This document shows positions 52,178 through 61,108 of a stretch of 64,000 nucleotides of DNA, piece by piece. Origin of the DNA: Bdellovibrionales bacterium. GTDB taxonomy: Bacteria > Bdellovibrionota > Bdellovibrionia > Bdellovibrionales > UBA1609. The translations under genes and the position numbers were made by a program. Below the pieces are notes generated by a model, which was given only the letters and a program-made list of their open reading frames with translations, did not search any database and was not told the origin of the DNA. Position 1 is the stretch's first letter, and every line of letters begins with the position of its first letter. The DNA is taken from assembly GCA_019695175.1 (NCBI GenBank), contig JAIBAM010000008.1:1-64000 (forward strand). Reading direction: 5' to 3'.

Positions 52178-52558
52178 ATGATAACTAATCTAAATTTTTC
52201 TCATATGCAAATGCCCCAGTACCTTAGAGATCAAGTCGGTGATCTTATTGAAAAACAACTTGCGGATTTGAATGATTTAATTAAATTAGATTTATTTTTT
52301 AATAAACAGTCCTCTCATTCTAAGTCGCCACAGACAAAATTCAAATGTTATATGGGATTACAAATTTATGGAATTCGTAAGCGTTTTAAAGTTTCTGAGT
52401 CAGGCGAGGATTGCTGGAACCTACTTAATAAATGTTTGAGAAAAATTCGGCATCAAGTTCTAACCAACAAAAGAAAATTTCTGTCTGCGCGCAATCAAAA
52501 ATTACCTACAGGTAAATCCTCAATGCAGACCCCATTGCAGGAGTTATCTGCATCGTAA
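52178..52558 (+). CDS. HPF/RaiA-like small protein, second of two
   Basis: The 126-aa protein begins nine bases after the first. It has a strand (TNLNFSHMQM), helix (PQYLRDQVGDLIEKQLADLN), strands (IKLDLFFNKQ; KFKCYMGLQIYG; KRFKVSESGED) and a final helix (CWNLLNKCLRKIRHQVLTNKRKF), the beta-alpha-beta-beta-beta-alpha order of HPF/RaiA. The basic tail could contact rRNA. With its neighbour and the following receiver gene it likely forms an operon for translational shut-down or a stress response. Inference from fold pattern. Confidence 0.55.
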   Translation: MITNLNFSHMQMPQYLRDQVGDLIEKQLADLNDLIKLDLFFNKQSSHSKSPQTKFKCYMGLQIYGIRKRFKVSESGEDCWNLLNKCLRKIRHQVLTNKRKFLSARNQKLPTGKSSMQTPLQELSAS

Positions 52559-52573
52559 CGATAAGGAAGTTTT

Positions 52574-52954
52574 ATGGATCAAATATTAATTGTTGAAGAT
52601 GATTTGTCATTAAAACCACTTTGGCAAATGATCGCAAAAAGACACCATAAAAAACCCTGTGTTCAGTGGGCTGTGAGCTCTGAAATTGCTAAGAAATACT
52701 TTTATGAATCCATAAAAAAACATAGCCCATTTCTTTTTGTTGTCATTGACTTGTTTTTATCGGGTTCGGAGACAGGAATGGATTTTATTTATTTTGCCAG
52801 AAGTTATGATTTGAACACACCTTTACTCATTACATCCACTGCAGAGGACGTAATGAATCACAGACTCTTTCAAAAAAAAGATAGCAACATTACGGTTTTG
52901 AGCAAGCCTTTAAATCTCCCTTTTTGCGAAAAAATTATCGAAAACATAATTTAA
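52574..52954 (+). CDS. Stand-alone response-regulator receiver protein
   Basis: The 126-aa receiver domain has ILIVEDDLSLKP acidic residues, FVVIDLFLSGSETG with the phospho-Asp (about 59), LLITSTAED (Thr/Ser switch) and VLSKPLNLPF (Lys). No output domain. It follows the HPF-like pair by 15 bases and precedes an SDR gene by 22, so it may act by protein contact, possibly in the nearby phosphorelay. Confidence 0.88.
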   Translation: MDQILIVEDDLSLKPLWQMIAKRHHKKPCVQWAVSSEIAKKYFYESIKKHSPFLFVVIDLFLSGSETGMDFIYFARSYDLNTPLLITSTAEDVMNHRLFQKKDSNITVLSKPLNLPFCEKIIENII

Positions 52955-52976
52955 ATATAAATGAGGGTGAAAGTTT

Positions 52977-53897
52977 ATGGGATCCACGATATTAAAAAAA
53001 GTTATTTTGATAACAGGATGCAGTTCTGGACTGGGTTTTGCTTTGGCTCAACAACTTGTTGGAAATAAAAAATACCGTTTGATTATTACTTGCCGGGAAA
53101 ATTCTTTTAAAAGAATCTCAGAAGCTTTTACTGAAACAGAAGAAGTAATCTTAAGAAAACTAGATGTGACGCTCGACTTAAATATTAATGAAATTGTAGA
53201 TGAAGTCTGCAAAAGATGGGGACGAATTGATGTGCTAATAAATAATGCGGGGGTTTGTTTTCGATCCGTTGTTGAACATATGGATTTTGAATCAGAAATG
53301 ATTCAACTTAAGACAAACTATTTAGGTCCGATGTCTCTAACAAGATCTATTCTTCCCATCATGAGGGAACAAAAAGGAGGATATATTATTAATATATCCT
53401 CTGTAAGCGGAATGGTTTCTATGCCCACAATGGCCTCTTACAGCGCTTCAAAGCATGCTCTTGAAGGAGCAACGGAATCCCTTTGGTATGAAACAAAGCC
53501 CTATGGTATTAAGGTCACCCTGGTCGAACCCGGTTTTATAAATTCAGACTCCTTTAAAAGGGTTCTCTTTTCAAAAAAAGCACAACTCAGTCATGAGTTA
53601 CGGGGCCCTCACTCTGAATATTACTATTCCATGTCACCATTTATAGAAAAACTAATGAACTTTAGTTTTTCTAAACCCACAACCATAGCTCGAAAAATTA
53701 TCAAAATTCTAGAGAAGGAAAATCCACCCTTGAGGCTTAGAGTTACATTCGATGCGATTATTTTTGGATTTTTAAAAAAGATTTTACCAGTAAACCTCTT
53801 TCACAAAATCATGTTTTCACTGCTGCCAGGAACAAAGAAATGGGGTTTTATCAATTTGAAATCCACACATCATCGTGAACAAAGAATGATTTCTTAG
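52977..53897 (+). CDS. Short-chain dehydrogenase/reductase
   Basis: The 306-aa classical SDR has an NAD(P) motif ITGCSSGLGFALAQQL (T-G-x3-G-x-G, about 13-20), INNAGVCF (N-N-A-G), INISSVSGM (catalytic Ser) and YSASKHALEG (Tyr-x-x-x-Lys, about 158-162), then VEPGFINSD. The C-terminal segment is hydrophobic and basic (RVTFDAIIFGFLKKILPVNLFHKIM), suggesting membrane association. Substrate unknown. A second SDR (58084-58962) has a similar layout. Confidence 0.85.
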   Translation: MGSTILKKVILITGCSSGLGFALAQQLVGNKKYRLIITCRENSFKRISEAFTETEEVILRKLDVTLDLNINEIVDEVCKRWGRIDVLINNAGVCFRSVVEHMDFESEMIQLKTNYLGPMSLTRSILPIMREQKGGYIINISSVSGMVSMPTMASYSASKHALEGATESLWYETKPYGIKVTLVEPGFINSDSFKRVLFSKKAQLSHELRGPHSEYYYSMSPFIEKLMNFSFSKPTTIARKIIKILEKENPPLRLRVTFDAIIFGFLKKILPVNLFHKIMFSLLPGTKKWGFINLKSTHHREQRMIS

Positions 53898-53916
53898 ATT
53901 CTATTCAAAGGCGGTA

Positions 53917-54297
53917 TTAAATTTTATGGGCAAAATAGGCAAAAAACATTCCTACAGTAAAAAATCCTAAACTTAAAAAGTAGGCTAATTTCCCAAGATG
54001 TTGTTGCTTTGCACAAATATTTTTTTGTTCGAGATTTGTTGGGCATTCTTTTTTGTTCCCAAACCAAATCTCATACCCATTCCATAATAAAATCAAAGAG
54101 CAAAATAAAAAAATCCAATCCTTATATTCAGATAAAGCAACGATTCCAGGAAAGGCACTCACAATTCCTAATAAGCTTGCACCAAATCCTAAGCCAACAA
54201 AAAGGGCAGGAAGTGCGCAACAAAAGAGAGTGGAAAGGGAGCTAAATAGAGAGAGATAAAGCATTAAATTTTTATTAATTTTAAAAGTTGGGCTCAT
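53917..54297 (-). CDS. MerT-like membrane protein
   Basis: The 126-aa protein has about three or four helices. The first ends LSTLFCCALPALFVGLGFGASLLG with a vicinal Cys pair (26-27), as in MerT. A loop has Cys85 and Cys95 (KKECPTNLEQKNICAK), also MerT-like. Mercuric transporters pass Hg2+ from a periplasmic HMA protein through such pairs. It overlaps the end of the HMA-domain gene by 17 bases, so the pair works together. No merA or merR is nearby; the metal may not be mercury. Confidence 0.6.
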   Translation of the reverse strand: MSPTFKINKNLMLYLSLFSSLSTLFCCALPALFVGLGFGASLLGIVSAFPGIVALSEYKDWIFLFCSLILLWNGYEIWFGNKKECPTNLEQKNICAKQQHLGKLAYFLSLGFFTVGMFFAYFAHKI

Positions 54298-54622
54298 AAC
54301 CTGATTCTTTCAAAAGTGAACTAATTTTTATGTTTGTAAGTCGTTGCCCTGGCTTAAAAGTTATGGTGATTTTTTTATTTTCTAAACTTACTAGTATCGC
54401 CTGAACTTCTTTTTGTTGCATAAATTTTTTTTCAATTCCTTGGGCACAGAATGCACAGACCATCCCTTTAACGCCGACCTCAAGAATATTAGATTTCTCT
54501 TTACTTGAATCAAACTTTTGACCAATCGGTTTATCTTCAGCTTTTTTAATAGTTGTCGCAGCATCTGAAACAAAACCCATGAATCCTATAAAAATCGTGA
54601 AATATAAACTAACTGTTTTCAT
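54281..54622 (-). CDS. Periplasmic heavy-metal-associated (HMA) domain protein, MerP-like
   Basis: The 113-aa protein has a signal peptide (SLYFTIFIGFMGFVSDAAT) and an HMA domain (about 46-113): VGVKGMVCAFCAQGIEKKFMQ with metal-binding Cys56-x-x-Cys59, then VSLENKKITITFKPGQ and SSLLKESGYEPNF. A charged linker precedes the domain. It should bind a soft metal ion in the periplasm and hand it to the MerT-like protein encoded next. The CxxC motif here is CAFC. Confidence 0.85.
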   Translation of the reverse strand: MKTVSLYFTIFIGFMGFVSDAATTIKKAEDKPIGQKFDSSKEKSNILEVGVKGMVCAFCAQGIEKKFMQQKEVQAILVSLENKKITITFKPGQRLTNIKISSLLKESGYEPNF

Positions 54623-54685
54623 AAGGATACATCCTCTCGTTTGAGAACCTATATTCGCAGAAGTAGCACCAACTGTGAACAGATT

Positions 54686-55324
54686 CTAAAGGTGAATCAT
54701 AAAATTAAATTGAAACGAGCCCTGAAAACTGGCGCCTATCTCCCAAAGCACATTTTTTCGATAAAATCGCAATAATTGTGTCGTGTGGACAGCCTTGTCA
54801 TGAGTATTACCATCAAATTGAGTGATAAACCAAATATTAAGATCCTCATAATCTGCAAGAAAAGGGGCCATTCCCAAACGAATTTTACCATGACCAAAAA
54901 CTTGATGGGGCATATCTATGTTTAATCCATTATCTCGTTGGAGTATGAGCCCTTCAAAGGAACTATAATACTTACGACTTTCCCAATCTAAAACAATTTC
55001 CGCCAAATGAGCCCCGAACACTTGTTTCTTAAATTTTTCAAATCCACTTCCAAGACTTAAATAAACATTGGCTTGAGAAGAAATCTGATTCCATCGTTTA
55101 AGTAAAAAATTTGCTCTTGGAATAAAAAATTCTGATTTGTATTCCAAAAGGTAAGTATGAGCCACAGCAAATTTATGATTTATGGAATAGGTAAGTAACA
55201 ACTCATTCCTATTAGAGGAATTATATGACATAATGCCAAAAGCGTCTTTATAACTTACAGGGTGGGCAAAAGCCCTACACTCAAACCAAAATAATAAGAA
55301 TAAAAGAAGACTGAATCTATGCAT
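54686..55324 (-). CDS. Secreted or outer-membrane protein of unknown function, 212 aa
   Basis: ATG 55322-55324 follows GAGGG with six bases spacing and gives MHRFSLLLFLLFWFECRAFAH, a signal peptide cleaved near A-F-A. The mature protein (HPVSYKDAFGIMSYNSSNRNE...) is rich in aromatic strands (LLLTYSINHKFAVAHTYLLEY; NVLWEIGASFQGSFQFNFMIHL), suggesting an outer-membrane barrel. It lies 63 bases upstream of the HMA/MerT-like pair on the same strand, so it may function with them in metal handling. No family named. Confidence 0.6.
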   Translation of the reverse strand: MHRFSLLLFLLFWFECRAFAHPVSYKDAFGIMSYNSSNRNELLLTYSINHKFAVAHTYLLEYKSEFFIPRANFLLKRWNQISSQANVYLSLGSGFEKFKKQVFGAHLAEIVLDWESRKYYSSFEGLILQRDNGLNIDMPHQVFGHGKIRLGMAPFLADYEDLNIWFITQFDGNTHDKAVHTTQLLRFYRKNVLWEIGASFQGSFQFNFMIHL

Positions 55325-55463
55325 AGATTCCCTCACCACGATGAATTCCGCCCTGGATTAAGTTTAAAATTTTATTAATTCATTACCTAAATCTTATGAT
55401 TGAAAAATTAAATGCTTATTGTAGCCTAATCAATTCTAACCCTTAATCAAAAAAGGAAGTTGC

Positions 55464-56540
55464 TTGTTTGTTTCTCTAAAACCTCATTTAAGTCGTATTC
55501 TAATACTTTTTTGTTGGTTTGGGGTTTTTTATATATCCAGAGCCCAAGGAGTTTCAGTGGAAGAAAAACCTCATTTTGATGGTCGTAAGTTTTTTAATCC
55601 TGGCAAGGATCTCAATAAAAATATTTGGCAGCTGCTCAAATGGCAATTGTTCAATAAAAAAACACCCTGGCCCAAATGGCGTGAAAATAAAATAAGGGTC
55701 AAATTACCAAAAAAAATACATAAGGATGAGTTTTATACCACTTATATTAACCACGCCACCCATCTCATTCAATTTAATAAACAAAATTTAATTACAGACC
55801 CTGTTTTTTCAGAGAGAGTCAGTCCAGTTACTTGGGCTGGCCCCAAAAGACATCGCCCTCCGGCTCTTGCCATCTCCCAGTTACCTCCCATTCACATTGC
55901 TCTTATTAGTCACAATCACTACGACCACATGGATAAAACTACCATATTCATGTTGGCTCAGAAATTTGAGACTACTTTTATTGTCCCCCTAGGAAATAAA
56001 AAACTACTTGAATCTTTTGGTGCAAAAAAAATTATAGAACTCGACTGGTGGCAAGAAACTAAAGTAGGTGATTTGTCTATTACTTTGACAGAAGTACAAC
56101 ATTGGTCCGCACGAACTTTAATGGATCGAAATAAATCTCTTTGGGGTGGATTTATAATTAGATCTCCTACCCATCAAATATTTTTTTCTGGTGACACAGG
56201 GTATGGTCCCTTTTTTTCTAAAATAAAAACTCATTTTGGTCCTATGGATTTAAGTATACTACCAATAGGTGCCTACGAGCCCCGTTGGTTTATGAAAGAA
56301 CAACATATGAATCCAGATGAAGCTGTTAAAGCGCATTTTGCTTTGAGTTCAAAAACTTCCCTGGCCACTCACTTTGGGACTTTTCAACTTACAAATGAGG
56401 GGATTGATGAGCCTATTGAGGCACTCAAGAAAGCCTGCAAAGAACGATTTGTTGCAGAAAAGGATTTTATAATCCCAGATATTGGTGAGACACATCGGTT
56501 TCAAAAAACAAACCCTGAGCACGAGTTCAAAGACTTTTAG
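55464..56540 (+). CDS. NAPE-PLD/UlaG-type metallo-beta-lactamase-fold hydrolase
   Basis: The 358-aa protein has a possible signal anchor (about 8-28). The MBL-fold hydrolase shows THLIQFNKQNLITDPVF, the metal motif ALISHNHYDHMDK (H-x-H-x-D-H, about 148-158), EVQHWSARTL, FFSGDTGYGP (Asp) and LATHFGTFQL (final His). The W/H pattern and NHATHLIQF start match the N-acylphosphatidylethanolamine phospholipase D-like group. Substrate is probably a phospho-lipid or phosphodiester at the envelope. Isolated gene. Confidence 0.85.
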   Translation: MFVSLKPHLSRILILFCWFGVFYISRAQGVSVEEKPHFDGRKFFNPGKDLNKNIWQLLKWQLFNKKTPWPKWRENKIRVKLPKKIHKDEFYTTYINHATHLIQFNKQNLITDPVFSERVSPVTWAGPKRHRPPALAISQLPPIHIALISHNHYDHMDKTTIFMLAQKFETTFIVPLGNKKLLESFGAKKIIELDWWQETKVGDLSITLTEVQHWSARTLMDRNKSLWGGFIIRSPTHQIFFSGDTGYGPFFSKIKTHFGPMDLSILPIGAYEPRWFMKEQHMNPDEAVKAHFALSSKTSLATHFGTFQLTNEGIDEPIEALKKACKERFVAEKDFIIPDIGETHRFQKTNPEHEFKDF

Positions 56541-56577
56541 TCGGGGATTTTTATGGGAATCTCCACCCTAAAAATAC

Positions 56578-56610
56578 TTTAGGATTCTTCAGAAATTAAA
56601 GAATCCTAAA
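56578..56610. other. 12-bp perfect stem-loop after the MBL gene
   Basis: TTTAGGATTCTT (56578-56589) and AAGAATCCTAAA (56599-56610) pair perfectly around a 9-base loop, 38 bases past the MBL stop. There is no T-run after it on the plus strand. It may be a termination or mRNA-end hairpin. Confidence 0.5.
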
Positions 56611-56744
56611 GCATGGAATTGGAAAGTAATTCGGTGTAAGTCCAAAAAGAACAAGAAACTTTCTACATCCGTTATGAATAAGAAACTTTAACAAAAAACT
56701 CCATAAAAAAATTAGTTATTTCCTCGAAAAAACACTAACATCAT

Positions 56745-57557
56745 TTAATCAATCTTTAGACTATTAAAAAGCCCATCGAATCCGTTGTCTGCAAGAACAC
56801 TCAACCTCTGATCTAAAATTTGAATGAATAACGAAGCCTTGTTAATCTCAGCTTCATCTTTTTCTATTAAACGCGTAAGACCTTTAATTAAATCCTGCTC
56901 ATTTTTTTGATCGGAATCATTCAAAGTTATCCTGGCCTGAAACGTTAAAGTTTCTTGTGACAAATTCACCCCAAATTCAAAAGATGTAAACAAGACCTGG
57001 CCGGTCTCAATCTGTTTTGGGAGTTTCGTTATATCAATTCCCACAGAACCTTTAGCCACGTATACTGGCTTATTAGAATCATCCAATTCATTTTTATCGG
57101 TAAGGCTGCACGTTACAGCATTACTATATCCTGAAAAAAGACCGCAACCATCTTTTTCCTGATAAAATTGTTTTTTTAACTGTTGAATGTATTTGATAAT
57201 AACATTCGTATTAAAATCATTAAGATTGTTTGCCTGTAATGAGGCGTTGAAATCTACCACTAGATTGGATTTATCAGCATTCAAGTTATCTGGAATTGAA
57301 AATAAAAAAAGTTTAGGTACCGAAAATTTAATTTCACCCAACTTTCCCGTTTTAGAGGCTTCAATTCTTAATCCCAATGTAGAAATTTTCTTCTCATTAT
57401 AGGAAAGTTCCTCAAATTTAATATCATAAGATGTGACTCCATTTCTAAAAGGTTTTAGTAACTCAAATAATACTCTGTTGAGGCTTTCAATATCTGAACC
57501 TGCAAATGCTGTTGCTATTGACAAAAATAATCCTATAAAGGCTAATTTTAATTTCAT
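56745..57557 (-). CDS. Secreted protein of unknown function, 270 aa
   Basis: ATG 57555-57557 has AGGAG seven bases upstream and gives MKLKLAFIGLFLSIATAFAG, a clear signal peptide cleaved after A-F-A. The mature protein is beta-rich (SYNEKKISTLGLRIEASKTGKLGEIKFSVPKLFLF; NLVVDFNASLQANN; FGVNLSQETLTFQARITL), with one Cys pair (GCGLFSGYSNAVTCS). No motif recognised. Probably periplasmic. Confidence 0.65.
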   Translation of the reverse strand: MKLKLAFIGLFLSIATAFAGSDIESLNRVLFELLKPFRNGVTSYDIKFEELSYNEKKISTLGLRIEASKTGKLGEIKFSVPKLFLFSIPDNLNADKSNLVVDFNASLQANNLNDFNTNVIIKYIQQLKKQFYQEKDGCGLFSGYSNAVTCSLTDKNELDDSNKPVYVAKGSVGIDITKLPKQIETGQVLFTSFEFGVNLSQETLTFQARITLNDSDQKNEQDLIKGLTRLIEKDEAEINKASLFIQILDQRLSVLADNGFDGLFNSLKID

Positions 57558-57688
57558 ACACTCTCCTTTATATTCACATGCTATATCAAACACACTAATA
57601 CATACGAATTTGTGGAATGTTGATGTTGTTTAAAGGATTGTATTTTTTTTAATTTGAACTTAACTAAAGATCCATTTAATCTTCAGAC

Positions 57689-58000
57689 ATGAAGAATTTT
57701 TCTTTCAAGCTAAAAAAAATGCTTTTTACTCCACCTTTAATCATTATAATGTCTGGCTGTTCCTCCATGTCTCCTTTACCAGAATCAACCAATGTTAGAA
57801 TTTCTCGTGAAGATGCAGATCCCAATTGTAGATTTTTAAGCAAAGTTGAAGGTCGTGTCGCTTCGATCAAAGGCACTCGCGATGAGGCTTTAAAAGACCT
57901 GCAACAAGAAGCTGCTAATAAGGGGGCTAACTTTTTAATTGTAAAGGAATTCTCGGGATCAGGTTCTGTCGTCACGGGTTTAGCTTATTTTTGCCCTTAA
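57689..58000 (+). CDS. Small lipoprotein, DUF4156-like
   Basis: The 103-aa protein has a lipoprotein signal ending I-M-S-G-C (Cys about 24). The mature part has VRISREDADPNCRFLSKVEGR, TRDEALKDLQQEAANKGANFLIVKEFSG and GLAYFCP, the pattern of DUF4156 lipoproteins (two Cys likely disulfide-bonded, N-K-G-A-N core). An alternative ATG 11 codons in is possible. Envelope location; function unknown. Confidence 0.8.
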   Translation: MKNFSFKLKKMLFTPPLIIIMSGCSSMSPLPESTNVRISREDADPNCRFLSKVEGRVASIKGTRDEALKDLQQEAANKGANFLIVKEFSGSGSVVTGLAYFCP

Positions 58001-58083
58001 AGACTGTGCCGATGTTCTAAGTTTGTTAAGCCCTAACCATAAAGCACTCGTTTTTTTTCAATTTATTCCAAATAAGAAAAAAT

Positions 58084-58962
58084 TCATAGGTCACTCTTAA
58101 AAATCCACTTGTTGTAAAACCAGTTTTGCAATCTGACTAAAAAATTCGTTGGTAATAATTTTCTAAAAAACCAGTTCATTTTTGCATCTTGACCCAATCG
58201 AACCTGAATCGGCACATACTGTGCTTCACAAAGTGAAGCCACTTTGTGAACCACAACTTGAGGATCTTTTTCAAATTTATTTTTTACTAGCTGAATAAAT
58301 TTAGCAAAAGCTAAAGTTTTTTTCTGATAATAATGACTGTTTTGTCCTGTATCGGCTATTTGCACCGAATTATTAAAATTGGTTTTAAAAGCACCGGGTT
58401 GAACGGAACAAACTTTAATCTCAAATTCTATAAGATCATAATAAAGACTTTCAGTTAAGATGTCTAAAGCATGTTTGGTTGCAGAATAGGTTCCAAAAAA
58501 GGGAAATGTAGTAAAAGCTGCCATGCTAGTGATATTGATAATGCGCCCCTTCGCCACTCTGAGGAAAGGCAAAAAAACTTGAATCATTTGCACGGGACCA
58601 AAAAAATTCACCTCGAATTGATTTCTTAACTGTTGTATCGTTTGCAACTCTAAAGGTCCCACAACACCAACACCTGCATTGTTTATAAGTACATCTAATT
58701 TTTTTCCTACAATTTTTTCCACCTGTGTCACAGAGGCTTTAATGCTATTTTCATCGAGAAGATCCAAGTCCACAAAGTGGAGTTTCGGATGATTGGGTAA
58801 ATGAGAAAAAATTTCTTTGCCTCTAGACTCACCCCCTCTAAGAGCCGCGAAAACAATATGATTATTTTCAATTAATTTTTCTGTAATTAATTTACCAAAA
58901 CCACTTGAGGCACCCGTGATTAAAATACATTTGCTTTCTGTGTTTTTCATTTCCCCAGACAC
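58084..58962 (-). CDS. Short-chain dehydrogenase/reductase
   Basis: The 292-aa SDR has ITGASSGFGKLITEKLIENN (T-G-x3-G-x-G, about 15-22), INNAGVGVVG, INITSMAAF (catalytic Ser region) and YSATKHALDILTESLYYDL (Tyr-x-x-x-Lys), then VQPGAFKTNF. A basic C-terminal end follows (NWFYNKWIFKSDL). Similar in layout to the SDR at 52977-53897. It follows the Gcr-type gene by 11 bases, same strand. Substrate unknown. Confidence 0.85.
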   Translation of the reverse strand: MSGEMKNTESKCILITGASSGFGKLITEKLIENNHIVFAALRGGESRGKEIFSHLPNHPKLHFVDLDLLDENSIKASVTQVEKIVGKKLDVLINNAGVGVVGPLELQTIQQLRNQFEVNFFGPVQMIQVFLPFLRVAKGRIINITSMAAFTTFPFFGTYSATKHALDILTESLYYDLIEFEIKVCSVQPGAFKTNFNNSVQIADTGQNSHYYQKKTLAFAKFIQLVKNKFEKDPQVVVHKVASLCEAQYVPIQVRLGQDAKMNWFFRKLLPTNFLVRLQNWFYNKWIFKSDL

Positions 58963-58973
58963 TCCTAAATTGT

Positions 58974-61061
58974 TTATTCAATCTTAATTGGAAAAAAGAA
59001 ATCTAACGGTCGATAAAGGAAGCGAAGCCAAACGGCCTGAGTCAATTGTTTAATCCAAGTACGATGCACCTGACGAGCTCGAAGAGCTACAAAAAGTGCA
59101 AAAATAAAGCTTATCGAGAAATTGCAAAGACCTATAATAATAATTCCCAAAATAGCTAACACAATAGGGGCTAATTCTATGGAATCAAGGGGAAGGGTAT
59201 AAAGGGCAAAGGTGAGCGAACCTGTGGATAAAGTCACATGTCTTACATCCAAAGGAAGGCCAAAAAAATTTCCCATGATAGGAACAAAAGCCAGTAAAAA
59301 ACCCAAACTAATACAACCAGAAACCCCGGAAATATTTTGTTTTAGCCAATGACTGATATGTTGAGAATTTCTTGAACCAAATAAAAACATCACTGCGGGT
59401 GATTGGGAAAGCATTTCAGGCAACTTACGGTAAACAAACCAATTTTCAAACCAGCCAGAAATAAGACTAGATAAAAACAATAAAAATCCAGTTCCTATGG
59501 CGTAGAAAATACTCAAGCTCTTAAGTGGGTCCAATGAAGCTATAATCTTGCGAGCATAAACCTCTGAAATAATTTGATGCCCAAATATATTTTGTATCAC
59601 AAAACAAAATATTAAAGATCCTGGAATCACAGCTCCTAAATTTCCCACGGCAGCTATAAACTGCGAACGAGTTATTTTGGCCACTTCATCCACAAAGACC
59701 TGAACTTGATCCCGTGACTTAATTTCTTTTAGTTTTGCTGCCAGAGCGGGAGCTGTCATAGACGGTTGTTTTGTCGCTAATGTAAACTGTAGTAAATACA
59801 TGGTTAGAAAACTTCCAGAATAATTTAACCAAAAAGAGAGTCCTTCAAAAAATGGAGCTAGGTGAAGATGGGAAGTGACAAATTTAAACCAAGTCGTCCA
59901 CACAGTTAAAAATCCTCCTCCCGCTGCGGATTTTAACATCATTAAATACTCTCTCTTGGTCTGGGTAATATAGTGTTCTCCAGATTTTCCAGCCCGTTCT
60001 ACAATTCTTCTTGAAAGCAAGTGGGTATTATTTTTAATCAGTTCTGCAAATTGAGTTGTTTTGTAGATATGACGTAACAACTCCACAATAAAAACACTCC
60101 ATTTTTGCACTTTTACTTTTTCTTCACAAAACAATAAATCAGAAATAAATAAAATACGTTCTAATAAATGATCCACTGTTTCTAATTTAAAAACTAAATT
60201 AAGACTCACTCCTTCATTTTCCAAATTTTTTAAGATGTTGGCGGTTTCTGTTTTACAGAGCTGCACCGACATTTGAAATTGTTTTAAAAATTCTTCATTG
60301 CGGTCCTTTGTTTTCCCACTAGAAATTCCGTCAAGACCATCATTCTCTAAAATTGGATCTACTTCTATATGTTCTTGAGCTTTAAAAACTAAAGCTCTGA
60401 GTTGATAAAAGGCAGAGTCATAAAGATCACCCACTTGTGATCTCAGTCTCATTTCTGATGAAAACCCAAGGGTTTCAATTTGTGACGACAATAGCGTCAA
60501 TGACTCAAGCAACACTATGTCGAAGTGTTTTTTTAAATGGGTCACTCTTTCCGATTGAACAGAAAAAACCATTTTTTTTAATTTAATAATAGAATTTTCA
60601 TTGAGTTGATCAATAAAATCGGAACTATTATAGTGATTTAAGATCCGAGTAGTAAAATGGGAGAGGTCCTTATCATTTCTAATCTGAGGCAGGTACTTAA
60701 CGAAAAGTCTTTCAATAGCTTCACTGATAAAATTTGGTTCACGACAAAAGCCAATATGAGTGAATAGGCTTAAAGCATCCGTTTGCTCAAGAACTGAAAG
60801 TACTAATGACTCGAATGGGTCTTGCAATTTAGGATTGGTTAAAAGGTATTGTTCAAAAGTTAAAGCCTTTACGCCACCAGGGTCTTTGGTTGGATTTAGC
60901 CAATGTAATAAATTTTCAATCCAAGTGAGACGACTTGAAAGGTCTTGGGCCAACAACATCTTGTCAAAAAAAAGACCCAACTGGGTAAATGCCTTTGAAT
61001 CAAGAGTGGGTTGTGGGGACTCTCTATTCATTAAAAAAATAACCTTTCCTGAATGAGACAA
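58974..61061 (-). CDS. Gcr-type membrane protein (family named site-specific recombinase)
   Basis: The 695-aa protein has a long helical N-terminal half (about 1-400) and a C-terminal half with about seven membrane helices. It contains FFEGLSFWLNYSGSFLTMYLLQFTLATKQPSMTAPALAAKL, the hallmark of the SpecificRecomb/Gcr family (L-N-Y ... T-L-A-T-K-Q-P-x-M-T-A). Although the family was named for recombination, the topology is that of an inner-membrane protein and no recombinase catalytic motif is visible. Function is uncertain. Confidence 0.75.
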   Translation of the reverse strand: MSHSGKVIFLMNRESPQPTLDSKAFTQLGLFFDKMLLAQDLSSRLTWIENLLHWLNPTKDPGGVKALTFEQYLLTNPKLQDPFESLVLSVLEQTDALSLFTHIGFCREPNFISEAIERLFVKYLPQIRNDKDLSHFTTRILNHYNSSDFIDQLNENSIIKLKKMVFSVQSERVTHLKKHFDIVLLESLTLLSSQIETLGFSSEMRLRSQVGDLYDSAFYQLRALVFKAQEHIEVDPILENDGLDGISSGKTKDRNEEFLKQFQMSVQLCKTETANILKNLENEGVSLNLVFKLETVDHLLERILFISDLLFCEEKVKVQKWSVFIVELLRHIYKTTQFAELIKNNTHLLSRRIVERAGKSGEHYITQTKREYLMMLKSAAGGGFLTVWTTWFKFVTSHLHLAPFFEGLSFWLNYSGSFLTMYLLQFTLATKQPSMTAPALAAKLKEIKSRDQVQVFVDEVAKITRSQFIAAVGNLGAVIPGSLIFCFVIQNIFGHQIISEVYARKIIASLDPLKSLSIFYAIGTGFLLFLSSLISGWFENWFVYRKLPEMLSQSPAVMFLFGSRNSQHISHWLKQNISGVSGCISLGFLLAFVPIMGNFFGLPLDVRHVTLSTGSLTFALYTLPLDSIELAPIVLAILGIIIIGLCNFSISFIFALFVALRARQVHRTWIKQLTQAVWLRFLYRPLDFFFPIKIE

Positions 61062-61108
61062 AGTCTATAGAATTCATTATTAAACAATAACCAATAAATT
61101 GTTAAAAT

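Noticed and set aside
58974-61061. Treating the Gcr-type protein as a real site-specific recombinase and sign of a second mobile element.
   Set aside because: No tyrosine or serine recombinase motif is present, it has many membrane helices, and its neighbours are ordinary chromosomal genes.
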